64,000 nucleotides of DNA from Microterricola viridarii (lineage in GTDB: Bacteria > Actinomycetota > Actinomycetes > Actinomycetales > Microbacteriaceae): positions 806,001-870,000 of the forward strand of contig NZ_LT629742.1 in the NCBI RefSeq assembly GCF_900104895.1, written 5' to 3'. This document shows, piece after piece, positions 1 through 9,217 of this stretch (its first letter is position 1; every line of letters starts with the position of its first letter). Under the pieces are notes generated by a model. It was given only the letters and a program-made list of their open reading frames with translations, ran no database searches and was not told where the DNA came from. The position numbers and the translations under genes were made by a program.

Positions 1-1014
1 GAGGCGGAGTCGACGCTGCTGTTCGACGTCGTGCACCGCCTCACCGCGCAGGGGCGGGCGATCCTCTTCGTCAGCCACAAGCTCGAAGAGGTCTTCGCGC
101 ACTGTGACACTGTCACGGTGTTCCGGGATGGCCGGTCGGTCGCCGAGTCGGAACCGCTCTCGGCGTACACCCGCGACAGCATCGTCGACCTGCTCGTCGG
201 GCGCACGCTCAGCAAGCTCGACGTGCCGGAGCGCTCGCCCGATGTTTCGGGAACGCCGGCCCTGGAACTCGTCGGCGTCGACACGGCGACGGGGCACCAC
301 GGCATCGACCTGAACGTGCACTCCGGCGAGATCCTCGGGCTCTACGGCCTCGTTGGCGCAGGGCGGACGGAGCTGGCCCGGGCCGTTCTCGGCCTCGACC
401 AGATCACCTCCGGTGACCTCAAGGTCAACGGCACGCCCGCTGTCATCCGCTCGGTTGGGGATGCCCTCGAACGATTCGGGATCGGCTACGTCACCGAGGA
501 CCGCAAAGCCGAGGGGCTCTTCCTCGACCAGACGGTGGCCAAGAACCTCACGGTGACGATTCTGAAGAAGCTCTCCAACGGGCTGGGCGTCGTGCGGGAG
601 AAGGCGGCGCGCCAGGCCGCCGACGACTACATTTCGTCGCTCGACATCAAGGTGGCCTCGCGCGACCAACTCGTCGGAACGCTCTCTGGCGGAAACCAGC
701 AGAAGGTCTCGCTGGGCAAGTGGCTGGCCGCGAAGACCGAGATTCTCATCATCGACGAGCCGACCGTCGGCATCGACGTGCGCACGAAGGGCGCCTTCTA
801 CACGCTGATCTGGCAGCTGGCCCTCGAGGGCAAGGCCGTCATCGTGATCTCGAGTGACCTGGCCGAGATGGTCACCCTCGTCGACCGCATCGCAGTGATG
901 CAGGACTTCGCGATCACGGGAGAGGTCGTCAACACCCACGACTACGAGCAGATGAGCAAGGCCGTCATCCGGCTCATCCACGAGGAACAGCCCGCTCCGG
1001 CCGGTGGGCGATGA
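1..1014 (+). CDS. Sugar ABC transporter ATP-binding protein (RbsA/XylG/MglA type), 5' end outside window
   Basis: The frame is open from base 1, so only the last 337 codons are present of a protein usually near 500 residues. These proteins carry two fused nucleotide-binding domains and power import of monosaccharides (ribose, xylose, galactose types). The fragment starts near the end of the first domain, whose switch region reads ILFVSHKLEEV. The second domain shows the degenerate Walker A typical of these importers (GLVGAGRTEL), the signature LSGGNQQKVSLGKWL and a Walker B ILIIDEPTVGID. The switch histidine is replaced by serine (VISSDLAEM), which is normal for the second domain. The substrate cannot be read from this piece. 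A GntR/FadR-type regulator follows directly on the same strand, which suggests local control. The permease and binding protein presumably lie to the left. Confidence 0.93.
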   Translation, partial: EAESTLLFDVVHRLTAQGRAILFVSHKLEEVFAHCDTVTVFRDGRSVAESEPLSAYTRDSIVDLLVGRTLSKLDVPERSPDVSGTPALELVGVDTATGHHGIDLNVHSGEILGLYGLVGAGRTELARAVLGLDQITSGDLKVNGTPAVIRSVGDALERFGIGYVTEDRKAEGLFLDQTVAKNLTVTILKKLSNGLGVVREKAARQAADDYISSLDIKVASRDQLVGTLSGGNQQKVSLGKWLAAKTEILIIDEPTVGIDVRTKGAFYTLIWQLALEGKAVIVISSDLAEMVTLVDRIAVMQDFAITGEVVNTHDYEQMSKAVIRLIHEEQPAPAGGR

Positions 1015-1048
1015 GTGTCGCGGCCCGCCAGCCCCGTCTGGCACACTG

Positions 1049-1819
1049 ATGAGCATGCCAGCCCCTGGACCGAACCGCATCGCGCGCAGCGTCTTGTCTG
1101 ACGAGACATATTTTGTGATCCGCGACATGCTGCTCGACCATCGCATCGCACCGGGGCAACGCGTCAACATCGAGGCGCTCGCCGCCGATCTCGGCGTCTC
1201 GCCCACGCCCGTTCGGGAGGCGCTCGCCCGGCTGGAATCGGACGGCCTCGTCGTCAAGACGCCGTTGCGCGGGTACTCATCGACCCAGCTGCTCGGGGTG
1301 CGCGAGTTCACCGAGCTGTCGCAGTTCCGCGACCTCATCGAGCCGTGGACGGCCGCGCAGGCTGCCCGCAGCATCGACGAGGCCGGCATCGAGGCCATCC
1401 GCGACGAGCTCGCGAATGCGCGCGCCGCCATCCTGCGCGAAGCGGATGGGGCGGGCAGCTACGCCGCGCTGACCGAGCACGACGCGCGATTCCACTCGCT
1501 GATCGCGCGGCTGGCCGGCAACGAGCTCATGGTCCAGGCCTTCGAGCGCACCCACTTCCACCTGCACTTCCTGCGGCTCTACATGGCCTCCCTCGCGCAG
1601 ACCTCCAGGCCGGAGGACGAGGCGCGGCTCATAGCGAATGCGTTCGGCGACTACTACCGCAGCGACGGTGGTTCGCTGGCCCTCGACGAGCACACCGCCA
1701 TCGCAGAGGCGATCATCGAACATCGGGCCGAGGATGCCGCCCGGCTCATCCGTGAGCACATCGAGTCATCGCAGCGGCGCTTCGAACCCGTCGTCGCGCT
1801 GCTCGAGCGCGAGGGATGA
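1049..1819 (+). CDS. GntR family transcriptional regulator, FadR subfamily (FCD domain)
   Basis: A 256-residue DNA-binding regulator. The N-terminal winged helix-turn-helix contains NIEALAADLGVSPTPVREAL, the classic GntR recognition segment. The C-terminal part is an all-helical FCD ligand domain with the usual metal-ligand pattern: a D and H in HDARFHSLI, then two later histidines in the DEHTAI and IREHIESS stretches. FCD regulators usually sense small carboxylates or sugar acids, often with a bound metal. The gene lies 34 bases after the sugar ABC ATPase on the same strand, so it probably regulates that uptake system. There is no clear ribosome-binding site. ATG at 1055 is equally possible, with CACACT (1042-1047) seven bases upstream, as expected of a leaderless start. 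An upstream GTG at 1004 would overlap the ABC gene and is less likely. Confidence 0.9.
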   Translation: MSMPAPGPNRIARSVLSDETYFVIRDMLLDHRIAPGQRVNIEALAADLGVSPTPVREALARLESDGLVVKTPLRGYSSTQLLGVREFTELSQFRDLIEPWTAAQAARSIDEAGIEAIRDELANARAAILREADGAGSYAALTEHDARFHSLIARLAGNELMVQAFERTHFHLHFLRLYMASLAQTSRPEDEARLIANAFGDYYRSDGGSLALDEHTAIAEAIIEHRAEDAARLIREHIESSQRRFEPVVALLEREG

Positions 1820-1825
1820 CGGCGC

Positions 1826-1847
1826 GCTGAGGGCCCCGGCCCTCAGC
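1826..1847. terminator. Bidirectional hairpin between convergent genes
   Basis: A 10-bp perfect stem (1826-1835 with 1838-1847, GCTGAGGGCC and its complement) sits between the ends of the GntR gene and the convergent hydrolase gene, overlapping the latter's stop codon. It lacks a clear T-tract but is well placed to end transcription from both sides. Confidence 0.5.
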
Positions 1848-2661
1848 CGCCCGCGGGCGTGAGGCGCTCGCGCAGGAACGCGACGACCCGCTCCCGGGCG
1901 AGCAGCGCCGGGTGGCCCGGCGTCTCGCGCAGCTCGGTGGTGAGCACCGAGTGCGCGCCGCTCGGGAATCCGGTGGGGTTGCCCGGCGAGGAGTCCAGGG
2001 TGATCACCTCGAAGGCGTCGCCGAGGCGCTGCTTCAGCGTGCGGAATCGGGCGCCGCGCGAGACGGCGTCGTTGCTGAAGCGCAGGCCCAGGGCGCAGAG
2101 CTCGCCGGATGCCGCGCGCTCGGCCACCCGGTCGAACTCGGCCGCGCTCATCCCCGGGTCGGCGCGCCGCCGCGCGCCGAGGGGGAACGGCACAGACGGC
2201 TGGCTGGCGACCGCGGCCAGCACGGTGTCGTCGACGGCGGCGGCCAGCGCGAAGCCCCCGCTGAAGCACATGCCGATCACGCCGACCCCGCTGCCCGGGG
2301 TCCGGGCCGCGAGCTCGGCCGCCACCGCGCGCAGGTAGCCGGTGATCGGGCGCCGGGCGTTCACCGCGAACGCGCGGAACTCGGCAGAGACGCACAGCCG
2401 CGCCACGATCGGAAGCACGGTGCCCGTCGTCGCGGCCCGGCCCGGCTCGCCGAACGGCGACGGCACGACGACCGTGAAACCCTCGCCGACGAGGTGCTCG
2501 GCCAGGCCCAGCACCTCGGGGGTGATGCCGGGAATCTCGGGGATCAGCACGACCCCCGGGCCGGCACCCTTCTCGAAGCAGTCGTGGCTGAGGCCGGCGC
2601 CCGAGAACGGGCGTTTCACCCAGCCGTCGAGCGTGGCGGTCGGTGCATGCTGTGACGTCAT
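1843..2661 (-). CDS. Dienelactone hydrolase family protein
   Basis: A 272-residue alpha/beta hydrolase. VVLIPEIPGITPEV near residue 40 forms the first strand and oxyanion region. The nucleophile elbow GMCFSGGFALA near residue 133 has cysteine as nucleophile, as in dienelactone hydrolases (GxCxGG). Aspartate and histidine candidates occur near the C terminus (TLDSSPGNPTG and SGAHSVLTTEL). The family hydrolyses lactones such as dienelactone in chlorocatechol degradation, but many members have other ester substrates, so the substrate here is unknown. The length is near the family norm of about 240-270. The gene is transcribed alone, divergently from the SixA-like gene, with a large palindrome in the shared upstream region. 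The ATG is followed at once by a typical non-signal N terminus, so a cytoplasmic location is expected. Confidence 0.85.
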   Translation of the reverse strand: MTSQHAPTATLDGWVKRPFSGAGLSHDCFEKGAGPGVVLIPEIPGITPEVLGLAEHLVGEGFTVVVPSPFGEPGRAATTGTVLPIVARLCVSAEFRAFAVNARRPITGYLRAVAAELAARTPGSGVGVIGMCFSGGFALAAAVDDTVLAAVASQPSVPFPLGARRRADPGMSAAEFDRVAERAASGELCALGLRFSNDAVSRGARFRTLKQRLGDAFEVITLDSSPGNPTGFPSGAHSVLTTELRETPGHPALLARERVVAFLRERLTPAGG

Positions 2662-2777
2662 CGGGCTCCTCGGCAGGACGGGACGGGCGGGGCAGGGCGG
2701 GGCAGGGCGGGCAGCGGCAGGCTGCGCCGCTCCGACACAGTCTGGCCCGCCCTGGCCTGCAGAACGACGAGTGACGC

Positions 2778-2862
2778 GGTGCCGGCAGAAAAAACAGGAG
2801 CAGACGGGAGCGGCGCGGATATGCGGCCCCGCTCCGCTCTCCTCCTGTTTTTTCGCGGCACC
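2778..2862. repeat. 85-bp interrupted palindrome between divergent genes
   Basis: Three nested perfect arms are visible. GGTGCCG (2778-2784) pairs with 2856-2862; a 13-mer beginning GAAAAAACAGGAG (2788-2800) pairs with 2842-2854; GGAGCGG (2807-2813) pairs with 2829-2835. The centre is a 15-base loop. The A6/T6 tracts at the outer edge of the 13-bp arms give it the look of a bidirectional terminator, yet it lies upstream of both divergent neighbours rather than at gene ends. It might be a REP/MITE-like element, a regulatory structure, or an old terminator. Confidence 0.75.
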
Positions 2863-2942
2863 TATTCACAGCAGAGCGCGCCGATTATGGGGTGACGGGG
2901 CGGGGCTGGCTGTGTAGTCTCGGCGGTGGAAGCGGGGCCATC

Positions 2943-3506
2943 ATGAAGACGCTCATACTTGTTCGACACGCCAAATCGAGCTGGGACGAACCCAGCCTCG
3001 TCGATGAGGCCCGCCCGTTGAACAAACGGGGCCGCCACGACGCACCGGAGATGGGCCGCCGCCTGCTCGCCCGGGGCGTCGTCCCCGAGACCATCCTGGC
3101 CAGCCCCGCCGTCCGCGCCCGCACGACCGCCGAGCTGATCGCCCTCGAGATCGGCGCCGAGGACGCCGTCGTCATCGACCACCGGCTCTACGCGACGAGC
3201 GCCTCCGGCATGCTCGCGGTCATCCGCGAGCAGGATGACGCGATCGACAGCCTGATGGTGGTCGGCCACGATCCGGAGATGAGCGATCTGGCCCACCGCT
3301 TCTCGCCGCTGTCACCGCCGATGGTCACCTGCGCCGTGCTCGAGCTGCAGTTCGACCGGGACAGCTGGACGGGCATCGAGCCGTCCGGCCTCAGCTCCAA
3401 GCACTTCGACTCACCGAAGGCGGGCGAGAAGGCCGGGGTGGGCGCAGAGGCACACGCCGGGGCGGGTGCCGAGCAGGCGCCGCGGCCCGGCTCGCGCGCC
3501 GACTAG
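2943..3506 (+). CDS. Histidine phosphatase family protein, SixA-like
   Basis: A 187-residue cytoplasmic phosphatase of the histidine-phosphatase superfamily. The N-terminal catalytic motif [12 protein letters not shown] (residues 5-16) carries the phospho-accepting histidine, with the RHAK form typical of SixA and its actinobacterial relatives. The second-half motif [12 protein letters not shown] supplies the other active-site histidine. SixA dephosphorylates phosphohistidine in signalling proteins; relatives act on small phosphoesters, so the exact substrate is uncertain. The last 35 residues are a low-complexity Gly/Ala/Glu tail that is not part of the catalytic fold. The ATG at 2943 begins right at the conserved [10 protein letters not shown] start. 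TAGTCT at 2915-2920 is a plausible -10 element. The stop overlaps the end of convergent hutI by 4 bases. Confidence 0.88.
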   Translation: MKTLILVRHAKSSWDEPSLVDEARPLNKRGRHDAPEMGRRLLARGVVPETILASPAVRARTTAELIALEIGAEDAVVIDHRLYATSASGMLAVIREQDDAIDSLMVVGHDPEMSDLAHRFSPLSPPMVTCAVLELQFDRDSWTGIEPSGLSSKHFDSPKAGEKAGVGAEAHAGAGAEQAPRPGSRAD

Positions 3507-4705
3507 GCGACGAGCACGCCGTCCTTCCACACCCGCTCGACCAGCGGGACCCCGGGCCGGTAGGCGAGGTGCACGTAGCTCGGCGCGCGCAGTTGCACCA
3601 GGTCGGCCCGCGCGCCGACGCCGAGCCGGCCGACATCCGTGCGCCGCAGGGCCGCGGCCCCGCCGGCCGTCGCCGCCCACAGCGCCTCGGCCGGGGTCAG
3701 GCCCATGTCGCGCACGGCGACCGCGATGCAGAACGGCATCGAGGAGGTGAAGCTCGAGCCGGGGTTGGTGTCGCAGGCGATGGCGACCGTCACGCCGGCG
3801 TCGAGCAGCCGGCGGCCGCTCGGGTACGGCTGCCTGGTCGAGAACTCGACGCCGGGCAGCAGGGTCGCGACCGTGCCGGAGCCGGCCAGTGCGGCGACAT
3901 CCTCGTCGCTCAGGTAGGTGCAGTGGTCGACGGATGCCGCCCCCAGCTCGACCGCGAGCCGCACCCCGTCGCCCGGCCCCAGCTGGCTGGCGTGCACCCG
4001 CGGCAGCAGCCCGGCGGCGATGCCGGCCGAGAGGACGCGGCGGCTCTGCTCCACCGTGAACGCGCCCGTCTCGCAGAACACGTCCACCCACTTCGCGTTC
4101 GGCGCGCAGGCGGTCAGCATCGGGCCGACGACCAGGTCCACGTACTCGTCGGAGCGGCCGGCGTACTCGGCAGGCACGACGTGCGCGCCGAGGAAGGTGA
4201 CCTCGTCGGTGGCCTCGGCGGCCAACCGGACGAGCCGTTCCTCGCTCTCGACCGAGAGGCCGTAGCCGCTCTTGATCTCCACGGTGGTCGTGCCCTGCGC
4301 CCGCAGCTCGGCGATGAACCCGGCCAGGCGGGCGCGCAGCTCCTCGTCTGTGGCTGCCCGGGTCGCGGCGACCGTCGAGCGGATGCCGCCGGCCTCATAG
4401 CTCCGGCCGGCCATCCGAGCCTCGAACTCGGCGGCCCGGTCCCCGCCGAACACGAGGTGGCTGTGGCTGTCGACGAACCCCGGGATCACGCAGGCGCCGC
4501 CCGCGCTCAGCCGTGCGAGCGCCGACAGCGGGCCGAGGCCGAGCTCGGCGATGGCGGCGGCCGCGTCCACGGCCGCCCCGACCCAGGCCACCCGGCCGTC
4601 GGTCACGAGCAGGGCGGCATCCGTCAGCTCGCCGGTCGCGCCAGTGCCGAGGCTCGGGTCGTTCGTGACCAGCAGGCCGATGTCGCTGAGCAGTGTCGTC
4701 GTCAT
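3503..4705 (-). CDS. hutI: Imidazolonepropionase
   Basis: HutI opens the ring of imidazolone-5-propionate to give N-formimino-L-glutamate, the third step of histidine degradation. The 400-residue protein is a metal-dependent amidohydrolase. Visible motifs are the HxH metal site in [14 protein letters not shown] (His81 and His83), GAHVVPAEY, the substrate and metal histidine in [10 protein letters not shown], the DHCTYLS segment, and CDTNPGSS near residue 325. The length fits the family. The start lies 4 bases after the hutU stop, so the two genes form a tight hutUI operon read leftward. It should share the control of hutU from the operator near 6541. No terminator hairpin stands between it and the convergent SixA-like gene. 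Confidence 0.97.
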   Translation of the reverse strand: MTTTLLSDIGLLVTNDPSLGTGATGELTDAALLVTDGRVAWVGAAVDAAAAIAELGLGPLSALARLSAGGACVIPGFVDSHSHLVFGGDRAAEFEARMAGRSYEAGGIRSTVAATRAATDEELRARLAGFIAELRAQGTTTVEIKSGYGLSVESEERLVRLAAEATDEVTFLGAHVVPAEYAGRSDEYVDLVVGPMLTACAPNAKWVDVFCETGAFTVEQSRRVLSAGIAAGLLPRVHASQLGPGDGVRLAVELGAASVDHCTYLSDEDVAALAGSGTVATLLPGVEFSTRQPYPSGRRLLDAGVTVAIACDTNPGSSFTSSMPFCIAVAVRDMGLTPAEALWAATAGGAAALRRTDVGRLGVGARADLVQLRAPSYVHLAYRPGVPLVERVWKDGVLVA

Positions 4706-4709
4706 GGCC

Positions 4710-6389
4710 CTAGCCTTCCAGCATGGGCACGCGGAGGCCCCGCTCCGCGGCCACCTCGACGGCGCGCGGGTAGCCGGCGTCGACGTGGCGCATCACCCCG
4801 GTGCCCGGGTCGTTCACCAGCACGCGGGCGATCTTCTCCGCGGCGAGGTCGGTGCCATCGGCGACGATCACCTGGCCGGCGTGGATGGAGCGGCCGATGC
4901 CGACGCCGCCGCCGTGGTGGATGGACACCCAGGTGGCCCCGGACGCCGTGTTCAGCAGCGCGTTCAGCAGGGGCCAGTCTGCGATGGCGTCCGAGCCGTC
5001 GGCCATGGCCTCGGTCTCGCGATACGGCGAGGCGACGGAACCGGAGTCGAGGTGGTCGCGGCCGATCACGATCGGTGCGCTCAGCTCGCCCGAGGCGACC
5101 ATCTCGTTGAACTTGAGCCCGGCCAGGTGCCTCTCCTTGTAGCCGAGCCAGCAGATGCGGGCGGGCAGGCCCTCGAACTGCACCTTCTCTCCGGCGGCGG
5201 TGATCCAGCGCTTGAGGTGCTCGTCCGCCGGGAACAGCTCGAGGATCGCCTTGTCGGTCGCGGCGATGTCGGCCGGGTCGCCGGAGAGCGCCGCCCAGCG
5301 GAATGGCCCCTTGCCCTCGGCGAACAGCGGGCGGATGTAGGCGGGCACGAATCCGGGGAAGGCGAAGGCGCGCTCGTAGCCGCCGAGCTCGGCCTCCGCG
5401 CGGATCGAGTTGCCGTAGTCGAAGACCTCGGCGCCGGCATCCTGGAACTCGACCATCGCCTGCACCTGCTTGGCCATCGACGCCCGGGCGCGGGTGGTGA
5501 ACTCCTCGGGTGCGGATGCCGCCAGCTCCCGCCAGTCGTCGACGGAGACGCCCTCTGGCAGGTAGGCGAGCGGGTCGTGCGCACTGGTCTGGTCGGTGAC
5601 GATGTCGATCGGCACCCTGCGCGCCAGCAGCTCGGTGAACACGGTCGCCGCATTGCCGACGAGGCCGACGCTCAGCGCGCGGCGCTCGGACTTGGCGGCG
5701 AGCACCCGGGCGATGGCATCGTCGATGTCGGCGGTCATCTCGTCGAGGTAGCCCTTGGCGACGCGGCGCTGCAGCCGGGTGGCGTCGACGTCCACGATCA
5801 GCACGACGCCCTCGTTCATGGTGACGGCGAGCGGCTGTGCGCCGCCCATCCCTCCGCAGCCCCCGGTCAGGGTGAGCGTGCCGGCGAGGCTGCTGGTGTG
5901 CGGGTCGTCGCCGCGGGCCGTCGCGAGCTTGGCCGCGATCGCCGCGAACGTCTCGTAGGTGCCCTGCAGGATGCCCTGGGTGCCGATGTAGATCCAGGAA
6001 CCGGCCGTCATCTGTCCGTACATGGTCAGGCCGAGCGCCTCGAGCCGGCGGAACTCCGGCCACGTCGCCCAGTCTCCGACGAGGTTGGAGTTGGCGATGA
6101 GCACTCTCGGGGCCCACTCGTGCGTGCGGAACACCCCGACCGGCTTGCCGGACTGCACCAGCAGCGTCTCGTCGGAGTCGAGGCTCTCAAGCGTGCGGAC
6201 GATGGCGTCGTAGGCCTCCCAGCTGCGCGCCGCCTTGCCGGTGCCGCCGTAGACGACGAGCTCGTCCGGGTGCTCGGCGACCTCGGGGTCGAGGTTGTTC
6301 ATCAGCATCCGCAGCGGCCCCTCGGTCTGCCAGCTCTTGGCGCTGAGGGCCGTGCCGCGGGCGGCGCGGACGATACGGGGTCCTGACAT
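4710..6389 (-). CDS. hutU: Urocanate hydratase
   Basis: HutU adds water to urocanate to make imidazolone-5-propionate using tightly bound NAD+ as electrophile. The 559-residue protein has the family hallmarks: [16 protein letters not shown], the glycine-rich [17 protein letters not shown], the nucleotide-binding [14 protein letters not shown], and [15 protein letters not shown] with the active-site cysteine. The chosen ATG at 6389 is preceded by AAGGAG at good spacing; a longer reading frame upstream has no family similarity. It is the first gene of the hutUI operon and is divergent from an IclR-type regulator 213 bases away. The matching operator-like palindrome in that gap (6541-6556) suggests substrate-dependent control. 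Confidence 0.98.
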   Translation of the reverse strand: MSGPRIVRAARGTALSAKSWQTEGPLRMLMNNLDPEVAEHPDELVVYGGTGKAARSWEAYDAIVRTLESLDSDETLLVQSGKPVGVFRTHEWAPRVLIANSNLVGDWATWPEFRRLEALGLTMYGQMTAGSWIYIGTQGILQGTYETFAAIAAKLATARGDDPHTSSLAGTLTLTGGCGGMGGAQPLAVTMNEGVVLIVDVDATRLQRRVAKGYLDEMTADIDDAIARVLAAKSERRALSVGLVGNAATVFTELLARRVPIDIVTDQTSAHDPLAYLPEGVSVDDWRELAASAPEEFTTRARASMAKQVQAMVEFQDAGAEVFDYGNSIRAEAELGGYERAFAFPGFVPAYIRPLFAEGKGPFRWAALSGDPADIAATDKAILELFPADEHLKRWITAAGEKVQFEGLPARICWLGYKERHLAGLKFNEMVASGELSAPIVIGRDHLDSGSVASPYRETEAMADGSDAIADWPLLNALLNTASGATWVSIHHGGGVGIGRSIHAGQVIVADGTDLAAEKIARVLVNDPGTGVMRHVDAGYPRAVEVAAERGLRVPMLEG

Positions 6390-6460
6390 GGTGCACTCCT
6401 TCGTGGTGGGGCGGCCGTGGTTGAGCCGGTCCGTCCCGTTGCCTGGGCCGGGCTCTCCCG

Positions 6461-6482
6461 CTGGTTGAGCCTGTCGAAACCC
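6461..6482. repeat. Partial REP-like sequence (CTGGTTGAGCCTGTCGAAAC)
   Basis: This 22-base stretch in the hutU leader/promoter region resembles one half of the short palindromic repeats seen elsewhere in this window (GGTCGAGTAG... CGTATCGAGAC). The family link is pattern recognition only; the second half of a hairpin is not seen here. Confidence 0.35.
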
Positions 6483-6540
6483 CTCACTACCGATTCGACA
6501 CCGAACGGATGCCGCGTACAACGCGCACCGGCTAGCCTGT

Positions 6541-6556
6541 GTCTGTAATCACAGAC
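6541..6556. promoter_or_regulatory. Putative HutR operator 1 (GTCTGTAATCACAGAC)
   Basis: A perfect 6-bp inverted repeat with a 4-base spacer lies between hutU and the divergent IclR gene, 46 bases before the regulator start. Nearly the same sequence occurs before hutH at 10931-10946. The core resembles the motif I recall for the IclR-type HutR of corynebacteria (close to TCTGwwATwCCAGA). Binding of the neighbouring regulator here is inference. Confidence 0.7.
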
Positions 6557-6602
6557 GTGTTGCGACGCAGACGCGCGGGCCCCGGCCCACGGAAGGAGCC
6601 CG

Positions 6603-7373
6603 ATGGTCTCGAGCAAGGTGCCCGCCGCCGACCACACGCTGCGGATCCTCTCGTTCCTCTCGACGCAGCGCGGCCCCGTCGCCGCGGCGACGATCGCCGC
6701 CGCCCTCGACATCCCGCGCTCGAGCATCTACCACCTGCTGGCGGTGCTCACCCAGCACGGCTTCGTGCTGCACCTGCCGGAGGCCAAGCGCTACGGGCTC
6801 GGGCCGGCCGCGTTCGAGCTGAGCGGCGGCTTCTCTCGCCAGGAACCACTCACCCGCATCGGCCAGCCGCTGCTCGCCGGTCTCGTCGACCGGGTGGGCG
6901 AGAGCGGGCACCTCGTCGTGCTGCACGGCCGCGACGTGCTCTACATCGCCGAGGAGCGCGCGCCGCGCCGCCCGCGACTCGTCACCGACGTCGGCATCCG
7001 CCTGCCCGCCCACCTCACCGCCAGCGGGCGGGCCATGCTGGCCACCCTGCCGCCGGCGCAGCTGCGCGCCCTGTACCCGGATGCCGCGGCTTTCGTCGAC
7101 CGCAACGGGCAGCCGCCGCACAGCTACGGCGAGCTCAAGCAGTTGCTGCACGCCGTGCGCGAGCGCGGCTACGCCATCGAGGACAGCGCCGTCACCCAGG
7201 ACTTCGCCTCGATCGCCGTCGCCGTGCGTGACCACGTCGGCTGGCCTGCAGCCGGGATCGCGCTCACCTTTCCAGAAGATGCCGTCGCGCCGGGGCGCTG
7301 GCCGAAACTCGCCGCGCAGATCGGCGAGGTCGCGGAGGAGCTGGCCCGCCGCATCCGCGGCTCCGCCCGCTGA
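6603..7373 (+). CDS. IclR family transcriptional regulator, probable histidine-utilisation regulator
   Basis: A 256-residue regulator with an N-terminal winged helix (residues about 8-65; AAALDIPRSSIYHLLAVLTQ is the recognition region) and a C-terminal IclR effector domain (about 80-250). The latter includes the typical GRAMLATLPPAQLRALYP segment and the late IALTFP strand. The ATG follows a good GGAAGGAG site. The gene is divergent from hutUI and the shared upstream region holds a palindrome repeated at hutH. By analogy with the IclR-type HutR of corynebacteria it probably controls hutUI and hutH in response to histidine or urocanate. Whether it activates or represses cannot be read from the sequence. 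The operator lies 46 bases from its own start, so autoregulation is likely. Confidence 0.88.
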   Translation: MVSSKVPAADHTLRILSFLSTQRGPVAAATIAAALDIPRSSIYHLLAVLTQHGFVLHLPEAKRYGLGPAAFELSGGFSRQEPLTRIGQPLLAGLVDRVGESGHLVVLHGRDVLYIAEERAPRRPRLVTDVGIRLPAHLTASGRAMLATLPPAQLRALYPDAAAFVDRNGQPPHSYGELKQLLHAVRERGYAIEDSAVTQDFASIAVAVRDHVGWPAAGIALTFPEDAVAPGRWPKLAAQIGEVAEELARRIRGSAR

Positions 7374-7394
7374 CCCCGGGCACTGACCCCGCCC

Positions 7395-7420
7395 GCTGAC
7401 CCCGGGCGCTGGCGCCTGGG

Positions 7421-7425
<5 letters not shown>
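7395..7425. terminator. Bidirectional terminator-like hairpin
   Basis: GCTGACCC (7395-7402) pairs with GGGTCAGC (7418-7425), and inside it GGCGC pairs with GCGCC around a TG turn. It separates the convergent IclR and M23 genes and overlaps the M23 stop codon. The CTGACCCCGGGC word is repeated imperfectly three times just upstream. Confidence 0.55.
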
Positions 7426-9082
<1,657 letters not shown>

Positions 9083-9217
9083 CCATATTCGGGTTATGGA
9101 CAGCCGGCCGAGAGGTCAGCCCCGTCAGTCTGTCACCCAGATGGGGCGCGCACAATGGCTTGGCGCAATTGTGGTCGTGCGCGGGTGGGCGGGCGCGGGC
9201 CCCGCCAGCATGCCGAT

